From Flavobacterium sp. LHD-80 (GTDB taxonomy: Bacteria; Bacteroidota; Bacteroidia; Flavobacteriales; Flavobacteriaceae): a stretch of 64,000 nucleotides of DNA. The stretch covers positions 124,001-188,000 of the forward strand of contig NZ_JAVFVS010000013.1 in NCBI RefSeq assembly GCF_030929605.1, written 5' to 3'. The translations under genes and the position numbers were made by a program. This document shows, in pieces, positions 63,986 through 64,000 of this stretch. Numbering within the stretch: the stretch's first letter is position 1; every line of letters starts with the position of its first letter. The notes under the pieces are model-generated. The model was not told the DNA's origin and searched no databases. It saw only the letters and a list, made by a program, of their open reading frames with translations.

Positions 63986-64000
63986 TGTTTATTTTTGGAT

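Overview
The window is chromosomal DNA from a Flavobacterium-like member of the Bacteroidota. The evidence is the AT-rich sequence, the lpxC-fabZ fusion, the SusC/SusD pair with an ECF sigma/FecR switch, a type IX secretion C-terminal domain, the near absence of Shine-Dalgarno sequences, and repeated TAnnTTTG-type promoter boxes. No rRNA, tRNA, CRISPR array, transposase or prophage gene was seen.

Layout. 1-4.5 kb: lipid A genes (lpxC-fabZ, lpxA, an lpxD-like gene) with efp and sucD. 4.6-7.5 kb: a small GIY-YIG-like protein and a secreted leucine-rich-repeat protein. 7.7-17.3 kb: a nutrient-uptake locus made of an ECF sigma factor, a FecR anti-sigma factor, an STN-bearing SusC, SusD, a zinc metallohydrolase lipoprotein and a DUF4302 lipoprotein. 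17.4-25 kb: a small membrane protein, a FabG-type reductase, a VWA membrane protein, a LysR regulator beside a YeiH exporter, and an S1/P1-nuclease-like enzyme. 25-29.6 kb: an LtaS-type sulfatase-fold enzyme divergent from an OmpR/histidine-kinase pair. 29.7-37.7 kb: a complete his operon (G-D-C-B-H-A-F-IE) behind a His-rich leader peptide and terminator. 37.8-43.6 kb: mixed hypothetical and secreted proteins and an M1 aminopeptidase. 43.7-51.9 kb: a short leuA, leuB, then ilvD-B-N-C behind an Ile/Val-rich leader peptide and terminator. 52-57 kb: a structured intergenic region, acs, and a DnaQ-like/DUF294 pair. 57.7-64 kb: a small secreted protein, a Bcr/CflA exporter, NDH-2 and two helicases.

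The most notable signals are not large genes. (1) Two translational attenuators are present, one with histidine codons before hisG and one with only Ile and Val codons before ilvD. In the ilv leader the last codons can pair with the 5' arm of the terminator, which gives a plausible antiterminator. (2) Many intergenic spacers, including nearly every spacer of the his operon, carry inverted arrays of short words. The same words recur in unrelated operons, and several form long perfect hairpins. (3) A nested palindromic element occurs twice in opposite orientations. (4) A roughly 250-base hairpin-rich region ending in a strong terminator precedes acs and looks like a small RNA gene. The DnaQ-like protein near acs has also lost two catalytic residues.

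All product names come from reading motifs and overall similarity by eye; no database search was run.
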